Source of the DNA: Azospirillum lipoferum 4B | GTDB lineage: Bacteria > Pseudomonadota > Alphaproteobacteria > Azospirillales > Azospirillaceae | NCBI RefSeq assembly: GCF_000283655.1 | Contig: NC_016623.1 | Coordinates: 372,001 to 436,000, forward strand | DNA length: 64,000 nt | Direction of reading: 5' to 3' | In this document: piece after piece, positions 26,196-34,922 of the stretch | How the letters are laid out: the number at the start of each line of letters is the position of its first letter | Position numbering within the stretch: position 1 is the first letter of the stretch | The notes under the pieces: generated by a model | Told to the model about the DNA's origin: nothing | Databases searched by the model: none | What the model saw: the letters and a program-made list of their open reading frames with translations, nothing else | Position numbers and translations under genes: made by a program

Positions 26196-27098
26196 TCACG
26201 GCACCTCCGCCACCCCTTCCGCCGCCACGCCGCGCTTCAGGCGCTGTTCGCGGTAGACGATGAACAGGCCGCTGCCGATGATCAGCGCCGCCCCCACACC
26301 GATGCGGGCGGTCGGCGCGGTACCCCAGACGATAAGGTCGAGGATCACCGCCCACAGGATCGCGACATACTGGAACGGCACCACCACCGCCGCCGGGCTG
26401 AGCTGCAGCGAGCGGTTCATCATCGCGTGGCCGGCCAGCGCGGTGATGCCCAGCAGCCCCAGCAGGAAGAAGCCGAGCCAGCCCGGGGCTTCCCAGGTCC
26501 AGGGCAGCGTCACCCCGCCGATCAGCATCCCGCCGACCATCTGGTTGGCGACCAGCGTCAGGCTGGAGGCGGAGCGCAGGATGCGGGTGGAGATCACGCC
26601 GCATGAGAAGATGAAGGCGCCGAGCAGAGCCACCAGGGACGGCCACAGATCGAACCGGCCGGTCGGGTTCAGAACGATGACCACGCCGGCGAAGCCGACA
26701 GCAACTGCCACCCAGCGGCGCCAGCCGACGCTTTCCCCCAGCACCAGCACCGACAGCGCGGTGACGATCAGCGGCGCCGACATGTAGATGGTCATCACGT
26801 CGGCGAGCGGCAGATAACCGACCGCCCAGTAGAAACAGGCGACGTCCACCGTCATCAGCAACACGCGCAGGATGTGCAGCGGCAGCCGGTCGACGGCGAA
26901 GACCGCGGCCAGTCCCTCGCGCCAGATCATCGGCGCCAGCACCGCCAGCCCGAACAGGCTGCGCACGGCCAGCAGCATGGCGACCGGATGGTCGGCCACC
27001 AGCCATTTGCCAAGCGCGTCGTTCAGCGTGAAAAGCGTCATCCCGCCCAGCATCATCAGGATGCCACGGCGGGTGTCGGTCGCGGGGGCCGCGGTCAT
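26196..27098 (-). CDS. DMT-superfamily (EamA) transporter
   Basis: A 300-residue inner-membrane protein of about ten helices arranged as two EamA repeats (about 12-140 and 155-285), with the typical ILWAVILDLIVWGTAP near the end of the second repeat. Members export small metabolites, often amino acids, but the substrate cannot be told from sequence. The start at 27098 removes an unlikely soluble extension; the ribosome site is weak. It converges on the putative phosphoesterase gene with a 21-bp gap. Confidence 0.88.
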   Translation of the reverse strand: MTAAPATDTRRGILMMLGGMTLFTLNDALGKWLVADHPVAMLLAVRSLFGLAVLAPMIWREGLAAVFAVDRLPLHILRVLLMTVDVACFYWAVGYLPLADVMTIYMSAPLIVTALSVLVLGESVGWRRWVAVAVGFAGVVIVLNPTGRFDLWPSLVALLGAFIFSCGVISTRILRSASSLTLVANQMVGGMLIGGVTLPWTWEAPGWLGFFLLGLLGITALAGHAMMNRSLQLSPAAVVVPFQYVAILWAVILDLIVWGTAPTARIGVGAALIIGSGLFIVYREQRLKRGVAAEGVAEVP

Positions 27099-27254
27099 GG
27101 AAGGGTCCGGCGATGGTTGATGGCGTGGGATCCGCGGAAGCAGGCCGAAGACCTGCGCGGGCTGCGATATTGCTGGAATGGCGGACGAACGCAACCCCCG
27201 CCCGGCGAACGGGAGCGATGCGGAAAAATCCATCCGCGGCATGTCCGCGGGGTG

Positions 27255-27734
27255 TCAGCGATGGGCATCCTCCAGAACCGGCAACCGGTTCGTCGCCTTC
27301 ATCTCCCGCAGGGACAGGTTCGAGCGGATGCTCGCGACGCCCGGCAGCCGTCTCAGCACCTTGTCGACGAACCCGCTGTAATCGTCGAGATCGCGCGCGA
27401 CGACGACCAGCAGGAAATCCGCCTCTCCGGTGGTGTTGTGGCAACTCAGCACATGGGGGCAGGCCTGGATGATCGCCTCGAAGGCCGCGGTGACGTCCTC
27501 GCCATGCTGCGTGCAGACGATCTGCACGAAGGCCATGACGCCGAAGCCGAGCTTCCGGCGGTCCAGAACCGCCTGATACCCCTTGATGACCCCGGAATCC
27601 TCCAGACGCTTCTGTCGGCGCCAGCAGGACGCCTCGCTCAGCGCCAGCTGTTCGGCGAGCCTGGCGTTGGACAGCCGGCCATCCTGCTGCAGCCGGTCCA
27701 CGATCACGGCATCCATCTTATCGAGCGGGTCCAC
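27255..27734 (-). CDS. Lrp/AsnC-family transcriptional regulator
   Basis: A 159-residue regulator. It has the N-terminal winged helix (LDKMDAVIVDRLQQDGRLSN, about 4-63) and the C-terminal RAM ligand-binding domain (GVMAFVQIVC and GEADFLLVVVARDLDDY). The GTG at 27734 is preferred because AAGGA lies 9 nt upstream and the family motif LDxxD starts just after it; TTG 27752 is possible. It is divergent from the alcohol dehydrogenase gene, which it may regulate, probably in response to an amino acid. Confidence 0.88.
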   Translation of the reverse strand: MDPLDKMDAVIVDRLQQDGRLSNARLAEQLALSEASCWRRQKRLEDSGVIKGYQAVLDRRKLGFGVMAFVQIVCTQHGEDVTAAFEAIIQACPHVLSCHNTTGEADFLLVVVARDLDDYSGFVDKVLRRLPGVASIRSNLSLREMKATNRLPVLEDAHR

Positions 27735-27803
27735 GGCGAGGAATTCCTTCAAGGAAAAGATATCATCTGAAAGACTCCTTCATATCCTAGGGGGTGCTCC
27801 GTC

Positions 27804-27813
27804 TTCAATTGAA
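27804..27813. promoter_or_regulatory. TTCAATTGAA palindrome in the lrp/adh intergenic region
   Basis: A perfect 10-bp palindrome in the 137-bp gap between the divergent Lrp-type regulator and alcohol dehydrogenase genes. It is placed where a regulator site would be expected. Weak evidence: Lrp sites are degenerate. Confidence 0.3.
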
Positions 27814-27871
27814 AGCCAATTTCAGCGGGTTCGCCGTAGTATGACGGGACCATTCCAGCAGGAGAGCCCCC

Positions 27872-28912
27872 ATGAAAGCGGTGGTCTACGAGGCGTTTTC
27901 CGCACCGCCCAAAATCATGACCGTGCCCGACCCGACGCCGGAACCGCATGGAGTCGTCGTCAAGGTGATGGCGACCGGGGTTTGCCGCAGCGACTGGCAT
28001 GGCTGGGTCGGCCACGACCCCGATATCCAGCTTCCGCATGTCCCCGGCCATGAACTGGCGGGCATCGTCGAGGCGGTCGGCAAGGACGTGACCAAATGGA
28101 AAATCGGCGACCGGGTGACGGTTCCGTTCGTCGGCGGCTGCGGCGCCTGTCCTGAATGCCATTCCGGCAATCATCAGGTCTGCGACCGGCAATTCCAGCC
28201 CGGTTTCACCCATTGGGGATCGTTCGCGCAATATGTCGGGCTGCATCGGGCGGATATCAATCTGGTCGGGCTGCCGGAGACGATGGACTTCACCACGGCC
28301 GCCAGCCTCGGCTGCCGCTTCGTGACCTCGTTCCGTGCCGTCGTCGATCAGGGCAAGACCTCCGCCGGCCAGTGGGTGGCGGTCCACGGTTGCGGCGGCG
28401 TCGGCCTGTCGGCGATCATGATCGCCAATGCGCTGGGCGCCAATGTCGTCGCCGTCGATATCTCGGAGGACAAGCTCGCCATGGCCCGCGCGCTGGGCGC
28501 GGTCGCCACGGTGAACGCGTCGGAGGTCGGAGAGGTCGCCGAAGCGGTGATCGAGATCACGCGCGGCGGCGCCCATGTCTCGCTCGACGCGCTGGGCCAC
28601 CCCACCACCTGCTTCAATTCCATCGCCAACCTGCGCAAACGGGGCAAGCATGTGCAGGTCGGCCTGATGCTGGCCGAGAACAGCACCCCCGCCATCCCGA
28701 TGAGCCTTGTCATTGCTCGCGAGCTGGAGATCCTGGGCAGCCACGGCATGCAGGCCCACCGCTATGACGCGATGCTGGAGATGATGCGCTCCGGCAAGCT
28801 GGCGCCGGAGAAGCTGATCGGCCGGACGATCAATCTTGAGCAGTCCATCGACGCCCTGGTGACCATGGACAGGTTCGAAGTCGCCGGCGTGACCGTCGTG
28901 ACCGAGTTCTGA
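27872..28912 (+). CDS. Zinc-dependent alcohol dehydrogenase
   Basis: A 346-residue medium-chain dehydrogenase. Catalytic zinc ligands C38 and H60-E61 (PGHE) are present, and structural zinc cysteines C90, C93, C96 and C104 are complete. The NAD-binding motif GCGGVGLSA is intact. AGGAGAG precedes the ATG. The enzyme would oxidise an alcohol or reduce an aldehyde with NAD(P); the specific substrate is unknown. The neighbouring divergent Lrp-type regulator suggests a link with amino-acid metabolism. Confidence 0.93.
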   Translation: MKAVVYEAFSAPPKIMTVPDPTPEPHGVVVKVMATGVCRSDWHGWVGHDPDIQLPHVPGHELAGIVEAVGKDVTKWKIGDRVTVPFVGGCGACPECHSGNHQVCDRQFQPGFTHWGSFAQYVGLHRADINLVGLPETMDFTTAASLGCRFVTSFRAVVDQGKTSAGQWVAVHGCGGVGLSAIMIANALGANVVAVDISEDKLAMARALGAVATVNASEVGEVAEAVIEITRGGAHVSLDALGHPTTCFNSIANLRKRGKHVQVGLMLAENSTPAIPMSLVIARELEILGSHGMQAHRYDAMLEMMRSGKLAPEKLIGRTINLEQSIDALVTMDRFEVAGVTVVTEF

Positions 28913-28929
28913 GGAGGGCGTTCGATGTC

Positions 28930-28959
28930 GGGGCCGGAAAGTCGGCGCTTTCCGGCCCC
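28930..28959. terminator. Strong hairpin between convergent adh and CoA-transferase genes
   Basis: A perfect 12-bp stem (GGGGCCGGAAAG / CTTTCCGGCCCC) with loop TCGGCG lies in the 58-bp gap between two convergent genes. There is no clear T run, so termination is inferred from position and stability. Confidence 0.6.
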
Positions 28960-28970
28960 AACTCCTACGA

Positions 28971-30173
28971 TCAGATCACGCCCTTCTCGCGCAAGGACGC
29001 GATGTCGGCCTCGCTCAAGCCGAGCTGATCCGCCAGCACGGTGTCGGTGTGCTGGCCCAGCGTCGGCGGGGCGGTGTCGTGGACCAGCGGCGTGCCACTG
29101 TAGCGGATCGGGCTCGCCACCGTCGGAACGCTGCCCTGGGTCGGGTGCGGCAGATCCTGGTGGATGTTGCGGGCCTTCACCTGCGGGTCTTCGAACACCG
29201 CGGTCAGGTCGTTGATCGGGCCGCAGGGAACGCCGACCTCTTCCAGCGCAGCCAGCCAGTCGTGGCTGTCGCGGGTCCGGATCAACTCCTCCAGCAGAGC
29301 CACCAACTCTTTGCGGTTGGCGACGCGGGCCGGGTTGGTGGCGTAGCGTTCATCCTTCGCAAGTTCCGGCTGCCCGGCGACTGTGCAGAACTTGGCGAAC
29401 TGGCCATCGTTGCCGACCGCCAGGATGATGTAGCCGTCGCGGGTGGCGAAGGCCTGATAGGGCACGATGTTGGGATGGGCGTTGCCGAGCCGCTGCGGCG
29501 CCTTGCCGCCGACCAGACAATTCATCGCCTGGTTCGCCAGCACCGCCACCTGGACGTCGAGCAGCGCAAGGTCGACCTGCTGCCCCTCGCCGGTACGGTC
29601 GCGGTGGGCCAGCGCGCCCATGATGCCGATGGTGGCGTAGAGGCCGGTGAAGATGTCCGTCACCGCGACGCCGACCTTGACCGGACCGCCGCCCGGCTCG
29701 CCATCCGGCTGGCCGGTGATGCTCATCAACCCGCCCATGCCCTGGATCATGAAGTCGTAGCCGGCGCGGTTGCGGTACGGCCCGGTCTGGCCGAAGCCGG
29801 TGATCGAGCAGTAGACCAGCCGCGGGTTGACCGCCTTCAGGCTGTCATAGTCGAGGCCGTATTTGACCAGCCCGCCGACCTTGAAATTCTCGATGACGAC
29901 GTCGGCCTGGGCGGCGAGCTTGCGGACGAGCTCCTGACCCTCGGGACGCTCGAAATCGATGGTGATGGAGCGCTTGCCTCGGTTGGTCGACAGGAAATAG
30001 GCCGACTGGTCGCCGGCCCAGGGCGGACCCCAGGCGCGGGTGTCGTCGCCGGCGCCCGGCCGTTCCACCTTGATCACGTCGGCGCCGAGATCGGCCAGCG
30101 TCTGCGCCGACCACGGCCCGGCCAGCACGCGCGACAGCTCCAGCACCCGGATGTGCGACAAGGGTCCGGCCAA
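28971..30173 (-). CDS. Class III (CaiB/BaiF) CoA-transferase
   Basis: A 400-residue family III CoA-transferase, which moves CoA between carboxylic acids through an aspartyl-CoA intermediate. The likely nucleophile is the Asp of GYDFMIQG (about residue 140). Other features are LSRVLAGPW, the NRGKRSITID segment and the ATLGIMGAL-type helix region. The TTG start at 30173 has AGGAGG 8 nt upstream; no ATG is suitable. Next to gabT and gabD, a glutarate- or succinate-linked CoA-transferase is a reasonable guess. Activating glutarate from 5-aminovalerate would fit, but no glutaryl-CoA dehydrogenase is present in the window. Confidence 0.88.
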   Translation of the reverse strand: MAGPLSHIRVLELSRVLAGPWSAQTLADLGADVIKVERPGAGDDTRAWGPPWAGDQSAYFLSTNRGKRSITIDFERPEGQELVRKLAAQADVVIENFKVGGLVKYGLDYDSLKAVNPRLVYCSITGFGQTGPYRNRAGYDFMIQGMGGLMSITGQPDGEPGGGPVKVGVAVTDIFTGLYATIGIMGALAHRDRTGEGQQVDLALLDVQVAVLANQAMNCLVGGKAPQRLGNAHPNIVPYQAFATRDGYIILAVGNDGQFAKFCTVAGQPELAKDERYATNPARVANRKELVALLEELIRTRDSHDWLAALEEVGVPCGPINDLTAVFEDPQVKARNIHQDLPHPTQGSVPTVASPIRYSGTPLVHDTAPPTLGQHTDTVLADQLGLSEADIASLREKGVI

Positions 30174-30202
30174 GGTCACTTCCTCCTGTTGGTTTCTTAT
30201 AG

Positions 30203-30352
30203 CCCTCTCCCGTCCCGGGAGAGGGAGGGACCCGCCGAAGGCGGGAGGGTGAGGGGTGATCCAAGGAACCGAAAGCGCATGGTTCCTTGCACTCCCCCTC
30301 ACCCTTCCCAAGCTTCGCTTGGGCCCCTTCCCTCTCCCGGGGCGGGAGAGGG
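30203..30352. repeat. Family-A composite palindromic element, copy 1
   Basis: 150 bp bounded by two copies of the CCCTCTCCCG-N-CGGGAGAGGG palindrome. Inside are matching inverted segments (GGGTGAGGGGTGATCCAAGG and its near complement), so the whole can fold into one long hairpin. It fills the gap between the gabT stop and the CoA-transferase start. Confidence 0.85.
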
Positions 30353-30357
30353 AGCGA

Positions 30358-31647
30358 TTACGCCGACACCAGTTCTTCCAGGGAACACTCGATGATGTCC
30401 AGGCCTTCGTCGACCAGGGCGTCCGACGCGGTCAGCGGAACCAGCACGCGGATCACGTTGGCGTAGGTGCCGCAGGACAGCAGGATCAGGCCCTTCTCGG
30501 CGGCCTTGGCGACCAGCGCCTTGGTGAGGTCGGCGGCCGGCTCCTTGGTCTCGCGGTCAGTCACCAGTTCCATGGCGACCATGGCGCCCAGGTTGCGGAC
30601 GTCGCCGATGACCGACAGGCTGTTGCGCTGGGCCATGGTGCGGAAGCGGCCGGCGATGCGCTCGCCGAGCTTTTCGGCGCGTTCGACCAGCTTCTCTTCC
30701 TCGATGACGTTGATGACGGCCAGGGCGGCGGTGGTCGCCAGCGGGCTGCCGGCATAGGTGCCGCCGAGGCCGCCGGGGATCGGGGCGTCCATCAGGGCGG
30801 CCTTGCCGGTCAGCGCCGACAGCGGGAAGCCGCCGGCCAGGCTCTTCGCCATGGTGACGAGGTCCGGCTCGATCCCGGCATGCTCGACGGCGAACATCTT
30901 GCCGGTGCGGGCGAAGCCGGTCTGGATCTCGTCGACGATCATGACGATGCCGTGCTTGTCGCAGACCGCGCGGATCGCCTGCAGGAAGGACGGGCTGGCG
31001 ATGTTGAAGCCGCCCTCGCCCTGCACCGGCTCGATGATGATCGCGGCAACGCGGGCCGGATCGACGTCGGACTTGAACAGGGTGTCCAGCGCCTTCAGGC
31101 TCTCCGCCTCGCTGATGCCGCGATAGGCGTTGGGGAAGGGCACATGGAAGATTTCGGCCGGGAAGGGACCGAAGCCGACCTTGTAGGGCACGACCTTGCC
31201 GGTCAGGCCCATGGTCAGCAGCGTGCGGCCGTGGAAGCCGCCGGAGAAGGCGACCACGCCCGGACGGCCGGTGGCGGCGCGGGCGACCTTGACGGCGTTC
31301 TCCACCGCCTCGGCACCGGTGGTGAAGAAGGCGGTCTTCTTCGGCGTCGGGCCGGGGACCAGCGCGTTCAGCTTCTCCGCCAGCTCGACGAAGCTGTCAT
31401 AGGGCGTGACCATCGCGCAGGTGTGGGTGAAGCGCTCCATCTGCGCCTTCACCGCCTCCATCACCTTCGGGTGGCGGTGGCCGGTGTTCAGCACGGCGAT
31501 GCCGCCGGCGAAGTCGATGAAGCGCTTGCCCTCGATGTCCCACATCTCGGCATTTTCAGCCCGGTCGATGTAGAAGGGCATGCCGGCGGAAATGCCACGG
31601 GAGACGGCGGCCTCACGACGGGCGACGAAGGACTGATTGGTGGTCAT
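30358..31647 (-). CDS. gabT: 4-aminobutyrate aminotransferase
   Basis: A 429-residue class III PLP aminotransferase. D239 lies in VDEIQTGFARTG, the Schiff-base lysine is K268 in AKSLAGGFPLSA, and the family stretch FSGGFHGRTLL is present. It transfers the amino group of GABA (or 5-aminovalerate) to 2-oxoglutarate, giving succinate (or glutarate) semialdehyde. It lies 35 bp downstream of gabD in the same operon. DavT-type activity toward 5-aminovalerate cannot be separated from GabT by sequence alone. Confidence 0.93.
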   Translation of the reverse strand: MTTNQSFVARREAAVSRGISAGMPFYIDRAENAEMWDIEGKRFIDFAGGIAVLNTGHRHPKVMEAVKAQMERFTHTCAMVTPYDSFVELAEKLNALVPGPTPKKTAFFTTGAEAVENAVKVARAATGRPGVVAFSGGFHGRTLLTMGLTGKVVPYKVGFGPFPAEIFHVPFPNAYRGISEAESLKALDTLFKSDVDPARVAAIIIEPVQGEGGFNIASPSFLQAIRAVCDKHGIVMIVDEIQTGFARTGKMFAVEHAGIEPDLVTMAKSLAGGFPLSALTGKAALMDAPIPGGLGGTYAGSPLATTAALAVINVIEEEKLVERAEKLGERIAGRFRTMAQRNSLSVIGDVRNLGAMVAMELVTDRETKEPAADLTKALVAKAAEKGLILLSCGTYANVIRVLVPLTASDALVDEGLDIIECSLEELVSA

Positions 31648-31682
31648 TTTCGTACTTCCTTTGACTTTTCCCGTGGGGCGGG

Positions 31683-33143
31683 TCAGGCGCCGAGGCCGAC
31701 GCAGAGATATTTGACTTCCATGAAATCATCGAGGCCGTACTTGGAGCCTTCGCGGCCGATGCCGGACTCCTTGACGCCGCCGAAGGGGGCCACCTCGGTC
31801 GAGATGATGCCTTCGTTGATGCCGACCATGCCGTATTCCAGCTTTTCCGCCACGCGCCAGACGCGGCCGATGTCGCGGCTGTAGAAGTAGGCGGCAAGCC
31901 CGAATTCGGTGTCGTTCGCCATGCGGATGGCGTCCTCTTCCGTCTCGAACTTGAACAGCGGGGCGACCGGGCCGAAGATCTCCTCGCGGGCGACGCGCAT
32001 CTCGGTGGTGATGCCGGTCAGGATCGTCGGCTCGAAGAAGGTGCCGCCCAGTTCGTGGCGCTTGCCGCCGAGCGCGACCTTGGCGCCCTTCTCCAGCGCG
32101 TCGCCCATCAGCTCCTCGACCTTGGCGATGGCATCGGCATTGATCAGCGGACCCTGGGTGACGCCGGCCTCCGCACCGTTGCCGACCTTCAGCGCCTTGA
32201 CGGCCTCGGCCAGCTTGGCGGCGAAGGCGTCATAGACGCCGGCCTGGACCAGCAGGCGGTTGGCGCAGACGCAGGTCTGGCCGGCGTTGCGGTACTTGGA
32301 CGCCATGGCGCCCTTGACCGCCTCGTCCAGGTCGGCGTCGTCGAAGACGATGAAGGGGGCGTTGCCGCCCAGCTCCAGCGACACCTTCTTGACCGTGCTG
32401 GCGGCCTGCCGCATCAGCAGCTTGCCGACCTCGGTCGAGCCGGTGAAGCTGACCTTGCGGACGATCGGGCTGTGGGTCAGCTCGGTGCCGATGGCGGCCG
32501 GATCGCTGCCCATCACGATGTTGAAGACACCGGCGGGGAAACCGGCACGCTCCGCCAGTTCGGCCAGCGCCAGGGCGGACAGCGGCGTGTCCTCGGCCGG
32601 CTTGACCACCACGGTGCAGCCGGCGGCCAGCGCCGGGGCCACCTTGCGGGTGATCATGGCATTCGGGAAGTTCCACGGCGTGATCGCCGCGACGACGCCG
32701 ATGGCCTCCTTCAGGACGACGATGCGCTTGTTGCCGGCGAAGGTCGGGATGACGTCGCCGTAGGCGCGCTTGCCCTCCTCCGCGAACCACTCGATGAAGG
32801 AGGCGCCATAGACCACCTCGCCCCGCGATTCGGTCAGGGGCTTGCCCTGCTCGGCGGTCATCAGCTGGGCCAGATCCTCCTGCGCCGCCAGGATCAGGTC
32901 GTACCAGCGGCGCAGGATGGCCGCGCGCTCCTTGGCAGTCTTGGCCTTCCAGGCCGGCAGGGCGGCGTTGGCGGCGTCGATCGCCTCGCGCGTCTCGGCG
33001 GCGCCCATGTCGGACACGTCCGCGATGACGGCGCCGGTGGCGGGGTTGGTGACCGGGAAGCTCTTCCCGGACTCGGCCGCACGCCACGCACCATTCACGT
33101 AGCCCTTGGTTCGGAGAAGGCCCTGGTCGTTCAACGACAGCAT
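31683..33143 (-). CDS. gabD: Succinate-semialdehyde dehydrogenase
   Basis: A 486-residue aldehyde dehydrogenase. Catalytic C291 lies in GQTCVCANR, with a second Cys two residues on, as in GabD enzymes. The general base is E257 in LELGGNAP, and the NAD site ITPWNFP is present. It oxidises succinate semialdehyde to succinate with NAD(P); glutarate semialdehyde may also serve. It is first in the gabD-gabT order. Its upstream region, shared with the divergent XRE-cupin regulator, holds a palindromic operator candidate. Confidence 0.94.
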   Translation of the reverse strand: MLSLNDQGLLRTKGYVNGAWRAAESGKSFPVTNPATGAVIADVSDMGAAETREAIDAANAALPAWKAKTAKERAAILRRWYDLILAAQEDLAQLMTAEQGKPLTESRGEVVYGASFIEWFAEEGKRAYGDVIPTFAGNKRIVVLKEAIGVVAAITPWNFPNAMITRKVAPALAAGCTVVVKPAEDTPLSALALAELAERAGFPAGVFNIVMGSDPAAIGTELTHSPIVRKVSFTGSTEVGKLLMRQAASTVKKVSLELGGNAPFIVFDDADLDEAVKGAMASKYRNAGQTCVCANRLLVQAGVYDAFAAKLAEAVKALKVGNGAEAGVTQGPLINADAIAKVEELMGDALEKGAKVALGGKRHELGGTFFEPTILTGITTEMRVAREEIFGPVAPLFKFETEEDAIRMANDTEFGLAAYFYSRDIGRVWRVAEKLEYGMVGINEGIISTEVAPFGGVKESGIGREGSKYGLDDFMEVKYLCVGLGA

Positions 33144-33260
33144 GTTCTATCCGCCCTGGATGAAGGATTGTGGAACCGTTAGGCCGCGCCCGGCGGACTC
33201 TCCCTTGTTCATCAAGGGCTTCCTGCGCGGGGGCCTGGATCTTGGACAGAAGCCTACCAT

Positions 33261-33276
33261 GTTTAATAAATTAAAC
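33261..33276. promoter_or_regulatory. Operator candidate between gabD and the XRE-cupin regulator
   Basis: GTTTAAT-AA-ATTAAAC, a perfect 7-bp inverted repeat in the 218-bp divergent gap, 118 nt from gabD and 86 nt from the regulator start. A 13/16 match (GTTTAAGAAAATAGAC) occurs upstream of the ABC importer at 38668-38683. Confidence 0.7.
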
Positions 33277-33361
33277 AACCCCTGTTTAGCTGTTCATATT
33301 CTGATGACGGGGTTGTGCGGATCGGCTATTGCCTAGACAGGTGTGGAACAGGAGTCCGGTG

Positions 33362-33928
33362 ATGGAATTCGATGTCGGCGCCAGGTTGAAGCAGATCCGC
33401 GAGCAGCATGGGCTGTCCCAGCGGGCGCTCGCCCAGCGAGCCGGAGTGACCAACGGCACGATCTCTCTGATCGAGCAGAATCGCAGCAGCCCATCCGTTT
33501 CGTCATTGCGCAAGGTGCTTCAGGGCATCCCGATGACTCTTGCCGAATTCTTTTCCTCCGACGATTTGCCGCCGCCCGAGCAGATCTTCTTCAAGGGCGA
33601 CGAGCTGATCGAACTGGCCGGCGAGCTGAAGGGCACCGTCGGCCAGGTTTCCTTCCGGCAGGTGGGCGACCTGCGCAGCCGCAACCTGCAAATCCTGCAC
33701 GAACGCTACGCCCCCGGCGCCGACACAGGCCGCACCATGCTTCAGCATGAATCCGAAGAGGGCGGCATCGTCATCAAGGGCCAGATCGAGCTGACGGTGG
33801 GCGACCGCAAACAGCTGCTCGGCCCCGGCGACGCCTATTTCTTCGACAGCCGCGTGCCCCATCGGTTCCGCAACATCGGCGAGGTGGAATGCGAGCTGAT
33901 CAGCGCCTGCACGCCGCCGTATTTGTGA
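33362..33928 (+). CDS. XRE-family regulator with cupin domain (PuuR-like)
   Basis: A 188-residue regulator. The N-terminal helix-turn-helix (about 5-60) has RLKQIREQHGLSQRALAQRA, and a C-terminal cupin sensor (about 105-185) has LLGPGDAYFFDS and VPHRFRNIGEVECEL. This architecture is that of PuuR, the repressor of putrescine use, and relatives. ATG 33362 has CAGGAG upstream; a longer frame from 33329 is less likely. It is divergent from gabDT, and the ABC importer operon lies on its other side, so polyamine/GABA control is likely. Confidence 0.9.
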   Translation: MEFDVGARLKQIREQHGLSQRALAQRAGVTNGTISLIEQNRSSPSVSSLRKVLQGIPMTLAEFFSSDDLPPPEQIFFKGDELIELAGELKGTVGQVSFRQVGDLRSRNLQILHERYAPGADTGRTMLQHESEEGGIVIKGQIELTVGDRKQLLGPGDAYFFDSRVPHRFRNIGEVECELISACTPPYL

Positions 33929-33944
33929 TGCGTTGGGGTGCGGT

Positions 33945-34062
33945 GCCCCCTCCCTAACCCTCCCCCACCTTCGGTGGGAGAGGGGACTGCCGCCCTACTG
34001 CAAATCCACCCTCTCCCTCGAAGAGGGGGAGGGAGGGACCCGCGAAGCGGGAGGGAGGGGGC
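33945..34062. repeat. Family-B composite palindromic element, copy 1
   Basis: 118 bp from GCCCCCTCCCTAACCCTCCC to GGGAGGGAGGGGGC, with inner hairpins CCCACCTTCGGTGGG and CCCGCGAAGCGGG. It lies between the convergent XRE-cupin and ABC permease genes, where it may also act as a terminator. Confidence 0.85.
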
Positions 34063-34091
34063 ACACGCACCTCTCCCCCTCACCCACTCCC

Positions 34092-34922
34092 CTACCCCGC
34101 ATTCCCCTTCAGCCGCTCGTTGCGCCGGCGCAGGTATTCAAGCGTCGACAGCATGCAGACCGAGATCACCGTCAGCACCACCGCCACAGCCGTGATGGTG
34201 GGGCTGATGTTTTCGCGGATGCCGCTGAACATCTCACGCGGCAGCGTGCGCTGCTCCGGCCCGGCGAGCAACAGCACCGTCACCACCTCGTCGAAGCTGG
34301 TGGCGAAGGCGAAGAGCGCGCCCGACGCCAGACCCGGCAGGATCAGCGGCAGGATCACCTTGCGGAAGGTCAGCAGCGGCGGCGCGCCCAGCGAGGCGGC
34401 GGCACGGGCCAGCGTCATGTCGAAGCTCTGCAGCGTCGCCGACACGGTGATGACGACGAAGGGTGTCGCCAGCGCGGTGTGGACCAGGATCAGGCCCAGA
34501 TAATTGCCGGTCAGGCCGAGTGGCGCGAAGAAGAAATAGACGCCGACCGCAGTGATGACGACCGGGACCACCATCGGCGACAGCACGACGGCCAGCACCA
34601 GCGGCTTCCACCTGCTCTTCCACTGCGCCAGCCCCAGCGAGGCCAGCGTGCCCAGCACCATCGACAGCATGGCGGAGGCCACGCCGATGATCATGCTGTT
34701 CTTCAACGCATGGATCCAGCGCGCCGAATTGATGAAGTCCTCGTACCAGCGCAGCGACAGGCCGGGCAGCGGATAGGTCAGATAGGTGCTGGAGCTGAAG
34801 GACAGCGGGACGATGGCCAGGATCGGCGCCATCAGGAAGAACAGAACCAGCGTGCCGGTGACGACCGTCGTGATCCAGGCGATGCGCTGGCTGGCGGTCT
34901 GGGGGGAATGGTTCGCGCTCAA
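34092..34922 (-). CDS. Polyamine-type ABC transporter permease (PotC/PotI-like)
   Basis: A 276-residue inner-membrane permease with six helices and the ATPase-docking EAA loop (TLARAAASLGAPPLLTFRKV). It belongs to the PotC/PotI branch. The TTG start at 34922 overlaps the previous gene's TGA (TTGA) and has GGGAGG upstream; the longer open frame to 35375 lies inside the neighbouring gene and is a shadow. It forms the channel with the upstream permease and is the last gene of the importer operon. Confidence 0.9.
   Translation of the reverse strand: MSANHSPQTASQRIAWITTVVTGTLVLFFLMAPILAIVPLSFSSSTYLTYPLPGLSLRWYEDFINSARWIHALKNSMIIGVASAMLSMVLGTLASLGLAQWKSRWKPLVLAVVLSPMVVPVVITAVGVYFFFAPLGLTGNYLGLILVHTALATPFVVITVSATLQSFDMTLARAAASLGAPPLLTFRKVILPLILPGLASGALFAFATSFDEVVTVLLLAGPEQRTLPREMFSGIRENISPTITAVAVVLTVISVCMLSTLEYLRRRNERLKGNAG

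Noticed and set aside
27750-27752. TTG start for the Lrp-type regulator
   Set aside because: It lacks a ribosome site; GTG 27734 has AAGGA at good spacing and keeps the whole LDxxD family motif.
33945-34062. Repeats considered as a CRISPR array or ribosomal RNA-like element
   Set aside because: There are no regularly spaced direct repeats or spacers; the copies are single inverted-repeat units scattered between genes.
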